Part shown: positions 38,937 through 46,790 of the stretch, one piece after another
Layout: each line of letters starts with the position of its first letter
Position numbering within the stretch: position 1 is the stretch's first letter
Source of the DNA: Bog-473 sp963788585
GTDB taxonomy: Bacteria > Actinomycetota > Acidimicrobiia > Acidimicrobiales > RAAP-2
Assembly (NCBI GenBank): GCA_963788585.1
Contig: CAWBHA010000006.1
Span: forward strand, 62,001-126,000
DNA: 64,000 nucleotides
Direction: 5' to 3'
Translations under genes and position numbers: made by a program
The notes under the pieces: generated by a model
The model's input: the letters and a program-made list of their open reading frames with translations, nothing else
Told to the model about the DNA's origin: nothing
The model's database searches: none

Positions 38937-39767
38937 GTGACGACCGGTGACGCTCCGGTGACAGGCGGCGGCGACGCCGACGCCGACGCCCTCTGCATCG
39001 CCGGCGAGCGCCTACCGTCGCGGCTCCTCGTCGGCACGGGCGGCATGACGAGCCTCGATGCGCTGCGGGCCGCCCTGGAGGCCTCGGGCACCGCACTGGC
39101 CACGGTCGCGGTGCGGCGCATCGAGACGACGGGCCGGGGCGCGCTGCTCTCGCTCCTCGATGAGCTCGGAGTGCGGGTGCTGCCGAACACCGCCGGCTGC
39201 GCCACCGCGTCCGAGGCGGTGCTGACGGCGAAGCTGGCCCGCGAGGCGTTCGGCACGGAGTGGGTCAAGCTCGAGGTGGTCGCCGACGACCACACGCTCC
39301 TGCCGGACGCGGTCGAGCTCCTGAGCGCGGCCGAGCAACTCGCCGAGGACGGCTTCGTGGTGCTGCCGTACTCCAACGACGACCCGGTCCTCGCGCTGCG
39401 GCTGCAGCAGGTGGGCTGCGCCGCGGTCATGCCGCTGGGTTCGCCCATCGGCAGCGGCCTGGGCATCCGCAATCCCCACAACATCGCCCTGCTCCGCGCG
39501 TCGGTCGATGTCCCGGTCATCCTCGATGCGGGCATCGGCACCGCCTCCGACGCCGCCCTGGCCATGGAGCTCGGCTGCGACGGCGTGCTCGTCGCCACGT
39601 CGGTGAACCGGGCACACGACCCGGTCGCCATGGCCCGCGCCATGCGCCTGGCCGTCGAGGCGGGGTTCGCGGCGCGCCGGGCGGGTCGGATCCCGCTGCG
39701 CTTCCACGCCGAACCTTCGAGCCCCCTGGAGGGCCGCCTCGACTTCGGCCACCCGCGCGCTCCCTGA
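38937..39767 (+). CDS. thiG: Thiazole synthase
   Basis: Builds the thiazole ring of thiamine from deoxyxylulose 5-phosphate, dehydroglycine and ThiS-thiocarboxylate. 276 residues. SRLLVGTGGMTSLDALRAALEASGTALATVAVRR, PNTAGCATASEAVLTAKLAREAFGTEWVKLEVV (Lys of WVKLEV is the Schiff-base residue), GCAAVMPLGSPIGSGLGIRNPHNI and DAGIGTASDAALAMELGCDGVLVATSVN are all family signatures. No thiS or thiO is adjacent and no TPP riboswitch is seen, consistent with a leaderless start. Confidence 0.95.
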   Translation: MTTGDAPVTGGGDADADALCIAGERLPSRLLVGTGGMTSLDALRAALEASGTALATVAVRRIETTGRGALLSLLDELGVRVLPNTAGCATASEAVLTAKLAREAFGTEWVKLEVVADDHTLLPDAVELLSAAEQLAEDGFVVLPYSNDDPVLALRLQQVGCAAVMPLGSPIGSGLGIRNPHNIALLRASVDVPVILDAGIGTASDAALAMELGCDGVLVATSVNRAHDPVAMARAMRLAVEAGFAARRAGRIPLRFHAEPSSPLEGRLDFGHPRAP

Positions 39768-39828
39768 GGGCGGACTCCTTCCGCCAGACCACCCCCCTTG
39801 CTCCCCGTTTCCGCCCCCTGGGGCGCCC

Positions 39829-39857
39829 TTGACGCGTTTCTGAGGGAACCCTAAAGT
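39829..39857 (+). promoter_or_regulatory. Sigma70-type promoter of the iron-uptake operon
   Basis: TTGACG (39829-39834), 17-bp spacer, TAAAGT (39852-39857). The best consensus promoter in the window. Confidence 0.75.
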
Positions 39858-39870
39858 TAGGCTGTCCTAA
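39852..39870 (+). promoter_or_regulatory. DtxR/IdeR iron box overlapping the -10
   Basis: TAAAGTTAGGCTGTCCTAA matches the DtxR/IdeR consensus TTAGGTTAGGCTAACCTAA at 15 of 19 positions. It covers the -10 element and the predicted start point, the right position for Fe(II)-dependent repression. Confidence 0.8.
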
Positions 39871-39890
39871 TAAAAGGGAAGGGAGGCGGC

Positions 39891-40289
39891 GTGGTAGCGA
39901 CGAAGCGGCAGGTCACCTTCCTGTTCGTCCCGCTGCTCGTCACGCCCTTGGTGTTGGGTGCCTGCAGCTCGAGCGGGCCGGCCTCGGGCACTGCCGGCGG
40001 TGGGGGAGCCGCGACCGCCAAGGCGCCCGAGGCGCTCTGTCAGCAGCTCAACGGGATCCTTTCCGACGGGCCCGACCCGGACGCGGACCCCGTCGGCTAC
40101 GCGCTGAGCCAGATCGAGCCGCTGGAGGGCGTGCGCACCTCCGACTCCAGCATCAAGGCCGCGCTGGCCCGCTTGATCCCCGCCGATCAGCAGCTGGTCG
40201 ACTCGAACGGGGCCGACAAGGCAGCGGCGGCGAGCGTCACGCAGGCGGACGATGCGATCAACCGATCCTGCCCCGGGGTGGCGCCGTGA
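39891..40289 (+). CDS. Small lipoprotein at the head of the iron-uptake operon
   Basis: 132 residues. Signal peptide LFVPLLVTPLVLGACSSSG with lipobox VLGAC; the mature part is a Gly/Ala linker and a helical segment (APEALCQQLNGILSDGPDPDADPVGYALSQIEPL; IKAALARLIPADQQLV; QADDAINRSCPG). Two mature cysteines may form a disulfide. No known family. GTG 39891 follows GGGAGG. Its TGA overlaps the GTG of the binding protein gene, so an iron-related or accessory role is inferred from position only. Confidence 0.75.
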   Translation: MVATKRQVTFLFVPLLVTPLVLGACSSSGPASGTAGGGGAATAKAPEALCQQLNGILSDGPDPDADPVGYALSQIEPLEGVRTSDSSIKAALARLIPADQQLVDSNGADKAAAASVTQADDAINRSCPGVAP

Positions 40290-41347
40290 CGCGCCGGCAC
40301 CCGCACACGCTCGTGCGCCGCAGCGGCGGCGCACTGCTCGCGTTGGCCCTCGCTGCCGGCGTGCTCGTGGCCGGGACGGCAGTGGCCGCGCCGCCGGCCG
40401 GCGCGGCGGGCGCGCCGCTCACGCTCTACAGCGGGCAGCACGTGCAGACGACGCAGGCGTTGGTGAACGCCTTCGAGAAGAAGACGGGCATCACCGTCAA
40501 CGTGCGCTTCGACGACGAGGACGTGCTGGCCGACCAGCTCGTGACCGAGGGCTCGCACTCCCCGGCCGACGTCTTCTTCACCGAGAACTCGCCCCCGCTC
40601 CAGTACCTCGCCTCCAAGCACCTGCTCGCGCCCGTGCGGAAGTCGACGCTGGCCCAGACCCCGTCGAAATTCAACGCGCCGAAAGGCATGTGGGCCGGCG
40701 TGTCGGCGCGGGTGAGCGTCATCGTCTACAACACCTCGCTGATCAAGTCGAGCCAGCTGCCGACCTCGGCCATGCAACTGGCCCAACCGCAGTGGAAGGG
40801 CAAGATCGCCATCGCGGGCGGCGAGACGGACTTCCAGCCCATCGTGACGTCGGTGGCACGCACCTACGGCACGGCGGCCGCCCTCAAGTGGCTCGAGGCG
40901 GTCAAGGCCAACGCGGGGAGCCACCAGTACCCCGACAACGAGACGATCGCGGACGAGGTCAACCGCGGCCAGGTCGCCCTCGGCATCGTCAACCAGTACT
41001 ACTGGTACCGCGAGCGGGCCGAGGTGGGCGCGTCCAACATGCACTCGGCCATCGCCTACTTCGCCCCGCACGACGTCGGTTATGTCGTCGACGTCTCGGG
41101 CGCCGGCATCCTGAGGTCCTCGCAGCACCAGGCCGAGGCGCAGCGCCTGCTCGCGTTCTTCACCTCGGCGCAGGGGCAGCAGATCATCGCCCACAGCGAC
41201 AGCTTCGAGTACCCCATCGCCTCCGGGGTGACCACCGCGCAGCCAGAGACCCCGTTCGACCAGCTGCAGCCCAACAGCATCACCATCGCCCAGCTGGGCA
41301 CCGGTGCCGAGGCCATCAAGCTGCTGCAGGAGGCGCAGCTCTTGTGA
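40286..41347 (+). CDS. Iron(III) ABC transporter substrate-binding protein, FbpA-like
   Basis: 353 residues. Signal peptide RRSGGALLALALAAGVLVAGTAVA. The periplasmic-binding fold of the FbpA/FutA type shows LTLYSGQHVQTTQALVNAFEKKTGITVNVRF, the ADVFFTENSPPLQYLASKHLLAPV block and GIVNQYYWYRERAEVG, whose adjacent tyrosines are the ferric-ion ligands of the family. ISGAG-type strand VDVSGAGILRSSQH is also typical. No lipobox, so it is secreted or held by the small lipoprotein or the permease. The iron box upstream supports iron as the ligand. Confidence 0.9.
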   Translation: MTRRHPHTLVRRSGGALLALALAAGVLVAGTAVAAPPAGAAGAPLTLYSGQHVQTTQALVNAFEKKTGITVNVRFDDEDVLADQLVTEGSHSPADVFFTENSPPLQYLASKHLLAPVRKSTLAQTPSKFNAPKGMWAGVSARVSVIVYNTSLIKSSQLPTSAMQLAQPQWKGKIAIAGGETDFQPIVTSVARTYGTAAALKWLEAVKANAGSHQYPDNETIADEVNRGQVALGIVNQYYWYRERAEVGASNMHSAIAYFAPHDVGYVVDVSGAGILRSSQHQAEAQRLLAFFTSAQGQQIIAHSDSFEYPIASGVTTAQPETPFDQLQPNSITIAQLGTGAEAIKLLQEAQLL

Positions 41348-41365
41348 CCGGCGCCACGCGGTGAG

Positions 41366-43186
41366 ATGAGCACGGCGGCCGCTCCTCCACGTGACCCGGA
41401 AGGAAGGCGAGACGGGGGAGCGCGCGGGGGAGGACGCGGCGAAGGGCACCGCGAAGGGCACCGCCACGAGCACGACAGGGGTGGGCGGCACGGGCCGCAC
41501 GGACGCGGTCACGAAGGGCACTGGCACCGCCGAAGGGCCCGGCTGCAGCACCACCTCCACCACCACCACCTGCGGGGACATCTTCGAGCGGCCCCCCCGG
41601 CCCTTCTCGCGCTGGCCGCCCTCGTCGCCGTCGCGGTCCTCACCCCGCTGATCTTCCTGCTCGTCCAGGCCTTTCAGACCGGGTGGGCAACCCTGGAGCC
41701 GCTGCTCTTCCGCAGCCTGACCGCCCAATTGATCCGCAACACGATCACCCTGACCGTCGTCGTCACCGTGCTGTGCGCGGTGATCGGCACGCTGCTGGCC
41801 TGGTTCGTCGAGCGCACCACGCTGCCGGGCCGGCGCATGTGGGCGGTGCTGGTCGTCGTCCCGCTCGGGATCCCGGACTTCGTCGTCAGCTTCGGGTGGA
41901 AGGCCATCTTCCCGTCCTTCGCCGGCTTCTGGGCCGCCGTCCTGGTCATGACCCTCGCCGTGTACCCGCTCGTCTTCCTCCCGGTCGCCGCCAACCTGCG
42001 CAACGCCGACCCGGCACAGGAAGAGGTGGCCCGCAGCCTCGGCCTCGGACGCCTGCGGACGTTCTGGAAGGTCACCGTCGGCCAGGCCCGACTGGCCATC
42101 CTCGGCGGCGGCGTGCTCGTCGCCCTCGTCTGCCTGGCCGAGTTCGGCGCCTTCGAGATCCTCGGCTTCCGCACACTGACCACCGAGGCGTACACCGAGT
42201 TCACGGTCGGCTTCGACACCGCCGCGGGCTGTGCCTTCTCGCTCATCCTTGTCATGCTCGGGGCGATCCTGCTGCTGGGCGAGGGCGCGGCGCGCGGCAA
42301 GGGCCGGAGCGCACGCATCGGTGCCGGCGCGGCGCGCCTCGCGCTGCCGCGGCCGCTCGGGCGGGCCACCCTGCCCGTGCTCGCCGGCGTGGCGGCGGTC
42401 GTGGTCCTCGCTCTCGGGGTGCCCGTCGGCGAGATCATCTACCTGATCATCCAAGGCGGCACCTCGACGGTGCCCAACGCGGAGTCGCTCTGGAGCGCCA
42501 CGCTGACGACCTTCGGCTATGCCTCCGCGGCCGGCGCGGTGGCCACGATCGGCGCCCTGCCCATCGCGCTGCTCTCGGTGCGCTACCCGAGCCGGCGCAT
42601 CCGGCTGCTCGAGCGGACCTCCATGCTCGTGCTCGCCGTCCCGGGCATCGTCATCGCCTTGAGCGCGGCCTACGTGACGTTGCACCTCCTGCAGGGGCGC
42701 TGGTACCAGACCACGCCGCTGCTCATCATCGTGTACGCCGTGATGTTCTTCCCCATGGCGGTCGTCTCGGTGCGTGCCGCCGTCGCCCGAGCGCCGGTCG
42801 GTCTCGAGGAGGTGGGCCAGTCGCTGGGCGTCTCCCGTCTGTCCGTCTTCTGGCGCGTCACGCTGCCGCTCATCGGTCCGGGGCTGGCCGCGGCCTTCTG
42901 CCTCGTCTTCTTGGAGACCGCAACCGAGCTCGTGGCCACCTTGATCCTGATCCCGACCGGCGAGCAGACCCTCGCCACGGGGTTCTGGGCCCAGCAGACC
43001 AACCTGAGCTACGGCGCGGCGGCCCCCTATGCCGGCGTGATGGTGCTCATCGCCGCCGTGCCGAGCTACGTGCTGGGCCGGTGGTTCGACCGCTTGCCGG
43101 CCCGCACGGCCGCGGCCGGTGTCACGGCCCCTGCCGCGACCGGCACCGCACCCGAGGTGCTCCCAGCGGCCACAATTGGGCGATGA
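41366..43186 (+). CDS. Iron(III) ABC transporter permease, FbpB-like; N-terminal frame uncertain
   Basis: 606 residues with two fused six-helix permease halves. Each half has an EAA-type loop: EEVARSLGLGRLRTFWKVTVGQA and EEVGQSLGVSRLSVFWRVTLPLIGPG. Hydrophobic segments begin at LLALAALVAVAVLTPLIFLLV. The first 65 codons are His/Arg/Gly-rich in this frame. In another frame (from about 41391) the same DNA has almost only G/C at third positions and reads Thr/Gly/Lys-rich up to DIFERPP, then would rejoin at a run of seven Cs near 41590. So the true N-terminus is probably MSTAAAP followed by that other frame. Core permease is certain. Confidence 0.88.
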   Translation: MSTAAAPPRDPEGRRDGGARGGGRGEGHREGHRHEHDRGGRHGPHGRGHEGHWHRRRARLQHHLHHHHLRGHLRAAPPALLALAALVAVAVLTPLIFLLVQAFQTGWATLEPLLFRSLTAQLIRNTITLTVVVTVLCAVIGTLLAWFVERTTLPGRRMWAVLVVVPLGIPDFVVSFGWKAIFPSFAGFWAAVLVMTLAVYPLVFLPVAANLRNADPAQEEVARSLGLGRLRTFWKVTVGQARLAILGGGVLVALVCLAEFGAFEILGFRTLTTEAYTEFTVGFDTAAGCAFSLILVMLGAILLLGEGAARGKGRSARIGAGAARLALPRPLGRATLPVLAGVAAVVVLALGVPVGEIIYLIIQGGTSTVPNAESLWSATLTTFGYASAAGAVATIGALPIALLSVRYPSRRIRLLERTSMLVLAVPGIVIALSAAYVTLHLLQGRWYQTTPLLIIVYAVMFFPMAVVSVRAAVARAPVGLEEVGQSLGVSRLSVFWRVTLPLIGPGLAAAFCLVFLETATELVATLILIPTGEQTLATGFWAQQTNLSYGAAAPYAGVMVLIAAVPSYVLGRWFDRLPARTAAAGVTAPAATGTAPEVLPAATIGR

Positions 43187-44379
43187 AGGAGCTCGCCGTC
43201 CGTGGCGTGGGCAAATCGTTCGGTGGCCCCAAGGTCCTCGACGGGGTGGATCTCACCGTCCCGGCAGGCAGCTTCACCGGCATCTTGGGCTCCTCGGGCA
43301 GCGGCAAGACGACACTGCTGCGCATCATCGCCGGCTTCGAGCGCCTCGACCGCGGCGAGGTCCAGCTCGGTGGCGAGGTCGTCGACGACGGCCGCCACGT
43401 GTTCGTCCCGAGCGAGCACCGTCGCATCGGCTACGTCCCGCAGGAGGGCGCGCTGTTCCCGCACCTCTCGGTGGGCCGCAACGTCGCCTTCGGGCTCCGG
43501 CGGGGCCCGCACCGGCGCCAGCGCGTCCTCGAGCTCCTCGACATGGTCGGGCTGACGGGCCTGCACCGGCGCTACCCCCACCAGCTCTCGGGGGGCCAGC
43601 AGCAGCGGGTGGCGCTCGCCCGTGCCCTGGCGACGGATCCCGAGATCGTCCTGCTCGACGAGCCGTTCTCCTCGCTCGACGCCAGCCTGCGCGCCACCGT
43701 GCGCGACGAGGTGCACGACGTGTTGCTGCGGGCCGGGACCACCTCGATCCTGGTCACCCACGACCAGGACGAGGCCCTTTCCATGGCCGATCAGGTCGCC
43801 GTGCTGCGCCACGGAGTCATCGCCCAGCTCGACACGCCGTCGGGCCTCTACCGACGCCCGCTCGACCCCGCCTTGGCGCGCTTCCTCGGCGAGTCCAACG
43901 TCCTGCACGCGGCCGTGGGAGCCAGACGGGGCGGCGGGGGCGGCGGGGGAGGAGCAGACGGAGGCGGGAACGGAGGCGGGAGCGGGGGTATGGCGGCGGA
44001 CACCCCGCTCGGGACTCTGGCCGTGGAGGGCTGGCCCGATGCGTCGCCGGGAGGGTGGGCCCACGTCATGATCCGGCCCGAGCAGCTGCTCATCGGTGAG
44101 GCGGAGTCGGCCCGGGTGGCGGCGACGGTCGAGAGCTACCAGTACTTCGGCCACGACGCCGTGGTGCGCGTGCGTCCCGAGGTCGACCTGCCCGAGCTGG
44201 TCGTGCGGGTGACCGGGGGCGTGCCGCTCGTCACCGGCTCCCGGGTCGGACTGACGGTCCAGGGTCCGGTGGTGGCCTGGCCCGTCGACGAGCCGGACCA
44301 CGCGGTCAAGGACGCCGGCGGCGCTCCGCCACGGGCCCGGCGCGGAGGCCGCCAAAAAGCCCGAAACACGCCTCCGTAA
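43183..44379 (+). CDS. Iron(III) ABC transporter ATP-binding protein, FbpC-like
   Basis: 398 residues. Walker A GSSGSGKTT at about 36-44, Q-loop VPQEGALFPHLSVGRNV, signature LSGGQQQRVALARALA, Walker B IVLLDEP and H-loop LVTHDQDEALSMADQ. The C-terminal regulatory OB/TOBE domain (WAHVMIRPEQLLIG, YQYFGHDAVVRV) is separated from the ATPase core by a poly-glycine insert of about 25 residues starting at about 248, which is unusual. ATG 43183 overlaps the permease stop. End-of-operon gene. Confidence 0.93.
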   Translation: MKELAVRGVGKSFGGPKVLDGVDLTVPAGSFTGILGSSGSGKTTLLRIIAGFERLDRGEVQLGGEVVDDGRHVFVPSEHRRIGYVPQEGALFPHLSVGRNVAFGLRRGPHRRQRVLELLDMVGLTGLHRRYPHQLSGGQQQRVALARALATDPEIVLLDEPFSSLDASLRATVRDEVHDVLLRAGTTSILVTHDQDEALSMADQVAVLRHGVIAQLDTPSGLYRRPLDPALARFLGESNVLHAAVGARRGGGGGGGGADGGGNGGGSGGMAADTPLGTLAVEGWPDASPGGWAHVMIRPEQLLIGEAESARVAATVESYQYFGHDAVVRVRPEVDLPELVVRVTGGVPLVTGSRVGLTVQGPVVAWPVDEPDHAVKDAGGAPPRARRGGRQKARNTPP

Positions 44380-44463
44380 CTACAGCGGTGTCGTCCCCAT
44401 TGCGGTAGAGTTCCCGGCGGAGATCCAGTGCAGTGGAGTGCAGTGGTCTGTAGGGAGGTGGAG

Positions 44464-44967
44464 ATGGTGGACGAGTCCGCGACCCATGTCGGGGGGTTTC
44501 ACGGTCCGCAGGTGTGCGGCCTCGTGGGGATCTCGTACCGACAGCTTGACTACTGGGCCCGCACCGGGCTGCTGCAACCTTCGGTGGCAGCAGCGAAGGG
44601 GAGCGGGTCGAGACGCATCTACTCGTACTCGGACGTGCTCGAGCTCAAGGTCATCAAGCAGCTGCTCGACGCGGGCGTCTCGCTCCAGTCGGCGCGCCGC
44701 GCCGTGGAGTGCCTGCGCGAGGATCTCGGTGCCGACCTGGCGTCGGCCAACCTGGTCTTGACCGGGAGCACCTCGGTGCTCGCGCGCTCCAACGGCGAGG
44801 TCGTCGACCTTCTGGCCGGCGGCCAGGGGGTGTTCAACATCGTGCCGCTGGCGGGCGTGGTCGAGGAGCTCGACGCGGACATCGTAGGCCTCGACGCGGC
44901 GACGGCCGCGGCGTCGCGCGCGGAGCACCCTGCCCGTCTCCAAGCTGCGCGGGCCGCCGGGGAGTGA
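44464..44967 (+). CDS. MerR-family regulator, Rv1830-like
   Basis: 167 residues from ATG 44464 with GGAGGTGGAG in front. MerR helix-turn-helix at about 10-80: VCGLVGISYRQLDYWARTGLLQPSVAAAKGSGSRRIYSYSDVLELKVIKQLLDAGVSLQSARRAVE. The short effector region (VLARSNGEVVDLLAGGQGVFNIVPLAGVVEELDADI) lacks metal-binding cysteines. This is the type found beside gcvB in mycobacteria. Direct repeats of GTGCAGTG lie just upstream at 44429-44445. May control the glycine genes that follow; that is inference from position. Confidence 0.88.
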   Translation: MVDESATHVGGFHGPQVCGLVGISYRQLDYWARTGLLQPSVAAAKGSGSRRIYSYSDVLELKVIKQLLDAGVSLQSARRAVECLREDLGADLASANLVLTGSTSVLARSNGEVVDLLAGGQGVFNIVPLAGVVEELDADIVGLDAATAAASRAEHPARLQAARAAGE

Positions 44968-45359
44968 CCACGACGGACCCCGCGCGCATCGGGCGCACAC
45001 GCCATCCGGCCTGTGCGCCCGCCGGCCAGACGAGGTTCGCCCATCCATCCGAACGCCTCTTCGCCGCGCTGCTCGACCTGGCCGGCGAGCGCTGGGAGTA
45101 CGAGCCGGTCGAGTTCCCGCTCGAGTGGGACGGGCGCGGGGCTCCCGTCGCCGGCTTCCGGCCCGACTTCTATCTTCCGGAACGCGGTGTCTTCATCGAG
45201 CTGACCACGGCGGATCAGCGTCTCGTGACGCGCAAGAACCGCAAGGTGCGGCGCATGCGCGAGCTCTACCCCGAGGTCCCGATCTGCGTCGTCTACCAAC
45301 GGGACTTCATGGCGCTGCTCGAGTCGCACGGACTCGTCCCCGTCGCGGGAGCCGCCTAG
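44964..45359 (+). CDS. Small protein with a probable restriction-endonuclease-like (PD-(D/E)xK) fold
   Basis: 131 residues. GTG overlaps the MerR stop. Pattern of the fold: a helix with Glu (HPSERLFAALLDLAGERWEYEP), strand FRPDFYLPERGVFIELTT with the Asp and Glu expected of the catalytic pair, then helix LVTRKNRKVRRMRELYPEVPICVVYQRDF. The usual Lys after Glu is replaced (ELT), with Lys/Arg following in the next helix. I do not recognise a named family. Between a regulator and gcvT its role is not obvious. Confidence 0.7.
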   Translation: MTTTDPARIGRTRHPACAPAGQTRFAHPSERLFAALLDLAGERWEYEPVEFPLEWDGRGAPVAGFRPDFYLPERGVFIELTTADQRLVTRKNRKVRRMRELYPEVPICVVYQRDFMALLESHGLVPVAGAA

Positions 45360-45362
45360 CCC

Positions 45363-45368
45363 TAGTCT
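45363..45368 (+). promoter_or_regulatory. -10 box of gcvT (leaderless)
   Basis: TAGTCT, 6 nt before GTG 45375. Confidence 0.5.
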
Positions 45369-45374
45369 GGCGCG

Positions 45375-46469
45375 GTGAGCGCCGACGACGCAGCCGCAGG
45401 TGGGTCCCTCAAGGTCTCGCCGCTGCACGCGGCCCACGTCGCGCTCGGCGCCAAGATGGTGCCGTTCGGCGGCTGGGAGATGCCCCTGGCCTACCCGAGC
45501 GGCACGGTGGCCGAACACCGGGCCTGCCGCTCGACGGCGGTGGCCTTCGACGTCAGCCACCTCGGCACGGTGCGGGTCAGCGGGCCGGACGCCTTCGAGC
45601 ACCTGCAGCGCTCGTTCAGCAACGACCTGACTCGGGTCCACCCCGGGCGGGCCCAGTACACGCACCTGCTCGACGAGGACGGCTTCGTCGTGGACGACCT
45701 CATCGTGTGGTGGGTGGACGAGGAACGCTTCGACGTGATGCCCAACGCGTCGAACACCTCCGACGTCCTCGATGCCATCGGTGGAGGTGACGTCACCGAG
45801 GAGCGGGCGGTCATCGCACTGCAGGGCCCCGAGGCGCGCCGGCGCCTGAGCGAGGTGGCACCCGCCGCCGCGGCGGTGCACCGTTTCTCCGTCGAGCGGT
45901 TCCAGTGGCGCGGGGTGACGTGCCTCGTGGCCGGCACCGGCTACACGGGGGAGGAAGGCGTCGAGTGCGCCGTCCCGGCCGAGGTGGCTCCGGGCTTCTG
46001 GGAGGCCGTGCTGGCCCAAGGCATCGAGCCGGCCGGGCTCGGCGCCCGGGACACGCTGCGCCTCGAGGCGGGGCTGCCCCTGCACGGCCACGAGCTCGGC
46101 CCCGGGATCACGCCGCTGCAAGCAGGGCTGGGATGGGTCGTCGGGTGGGAGAAGGGACCCTTCACCGGGCGGGCTGCGCTGGAAGAGGAGCGCGCCACCG
46201 GCCCGGCCCGCCGCCTGCGCGGGATCGTCGCGGAGGGCCGCCAGCCGCTGCGCGACGGCGCCGAGCTCTGTCACGGCGACGATTGGGTGGGCATTTTGAC
46301 CAGCGGCAACTTCTCGCCCATGCGCGAGCGGGGGATCGGGCTCGGCTTCGTCGACGCCGACGCGCGGCTGCTCGACGGCGACGCACTCACCGTTCTCCAG
46401 CGCGGCCGCGAGCTGCCCGCCACCGTGGTGCGGCCACCCCTGTGGCCGGTCCGCGAGGAGAGCGACTAG
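45375..46469 (+). CDS. gcvT: Glycine cleavage system T protein (aminomethyltransferase)
   Basis: Transfers the methylene unit from H-protein-bound aminomethyl to tetrahydrofolate. 364 residues. SPLHAAHVALGAKMVPFGGWEMPLAYPSGTVAEHRACRSTAVAFDVSHLGTVRVSG is the usual N-terminus; MPNASNT is the conserved folate-site loop; GTGYTGEEGVECAVP, LGARDTLRLEAGLPLHGHEL and GILTSGNFSPMRERGIGLGFVD are all canonical. The leaderless start means it is not under the riboswitch, which lies between it and gcvP. Confidence 0.95.
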   Translation: MSADDAAAGGSLKVSPLHAAHVALGAKMVPFGGWEMPLAYPSGTVAEHRACRSTAVAFDVSHLGTVRVSGPDAFEHLQRSFSNDLTRVHPGRAQYTHLLDEDGFVVDDLIVWWVDEERFDVMPNASNTSDVLDAIGGGDVTEERAVIALQGPEARRRLSEVAPAAAAVHRFSVERFQWRGVTCLVAGTGYTGEEGVECAVPAEVAPGFWEAVLAQGIEPAGLGARDTLRLEAGLPLHGHELGPGITPLQAGLGWVVGWEKGPFTGRAALEEERATGPARRLRGIVAEGRQPLRDGAELCHGDDWVGILTSGNFSPMRERGIGLGFVDADARLLDGDALTVLQRGRELPATVVRPPLWPVREESD

Positions 46470-46524
46470 AGAGGCCCGCCAGCCAGGGCGCCCGCGACCG
46501 CCCGGCCGGCACCGGCGGGAGCCG

Positions 46525-46530
46525 TATGAT
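46525..46530 (+). promoter_or_regulatory. Candidate -10 for the riboswitch transcript
   Basis: TATGAT about 30 nt before the first aptamer. Confidence 0.45.
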
Positions 46531-46559
46531 GGCGGGACAACCGAATACGCCGTTTGAAC

Positions 46560-46752
46560 CGGAGCGCGAGAGTCCCCGCAGCACGCAGTCGAGGGGACGC
46601 CGGAGGAGCAACTCTCCCCGAGAAACTCTCAGGCCGACACACCGCTTCGGCGAGGCAACTCTGGAAAGCGGGCGCTGCGGCGGCCGCACCGAAGGTGGAA
46701 GTCGCCCATGGGCGGCGAGACTCTCAGGTCCCACGACAGAGCGGGGAGGACA
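46560..46752 (+). promoter_or_regulatory. Tandem glycine riboswitch upstream of gcvP
   Basis: Two aptamers in series. Aptamer 1: GCGCGAGAG, CGCCGGAGGAGCAACTCTCC, AAACTCTCAGGCCGACA and CTCTGGAAAGCGGG. Aptamer 2: CGCACCGAAGGTGGAA, GAGACTCTCAGGTCC, GACAGAGCGGGGA. The recurring ACTCTCAGG and the purine-rich CCGAAGG/CCGGAGG blocks are diagnostic of the gcvT motif. The gcvP start follows 40 nt later, so glycine binding probably raises its expression, the usual outcome. Confidence 0.92.
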
Positions 46753-46790
46753 TCCGACGACTCCTGCGTGAGGCAGGCGAGGAGGCCCCC

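Noticed and set aside
41366..41570. Histidine-rich metal-binding extension on the iron permease
   Set aside because: Codon-position composition favours another frame over the same bases, so the His-rich reading is probably an artefact.
40187..42685. 832-codon minus-strand frame opposite the iron transporter genes
   Set aside because: Antisense to FbpA/FbpB-like genes with signal peptide and membrane helices.
46554..46790. Upstream extension of gcvP to 46554
   Set aside because: The added codons lie in glycine riboswitch RNA; family sequence begins after GTG 46791.
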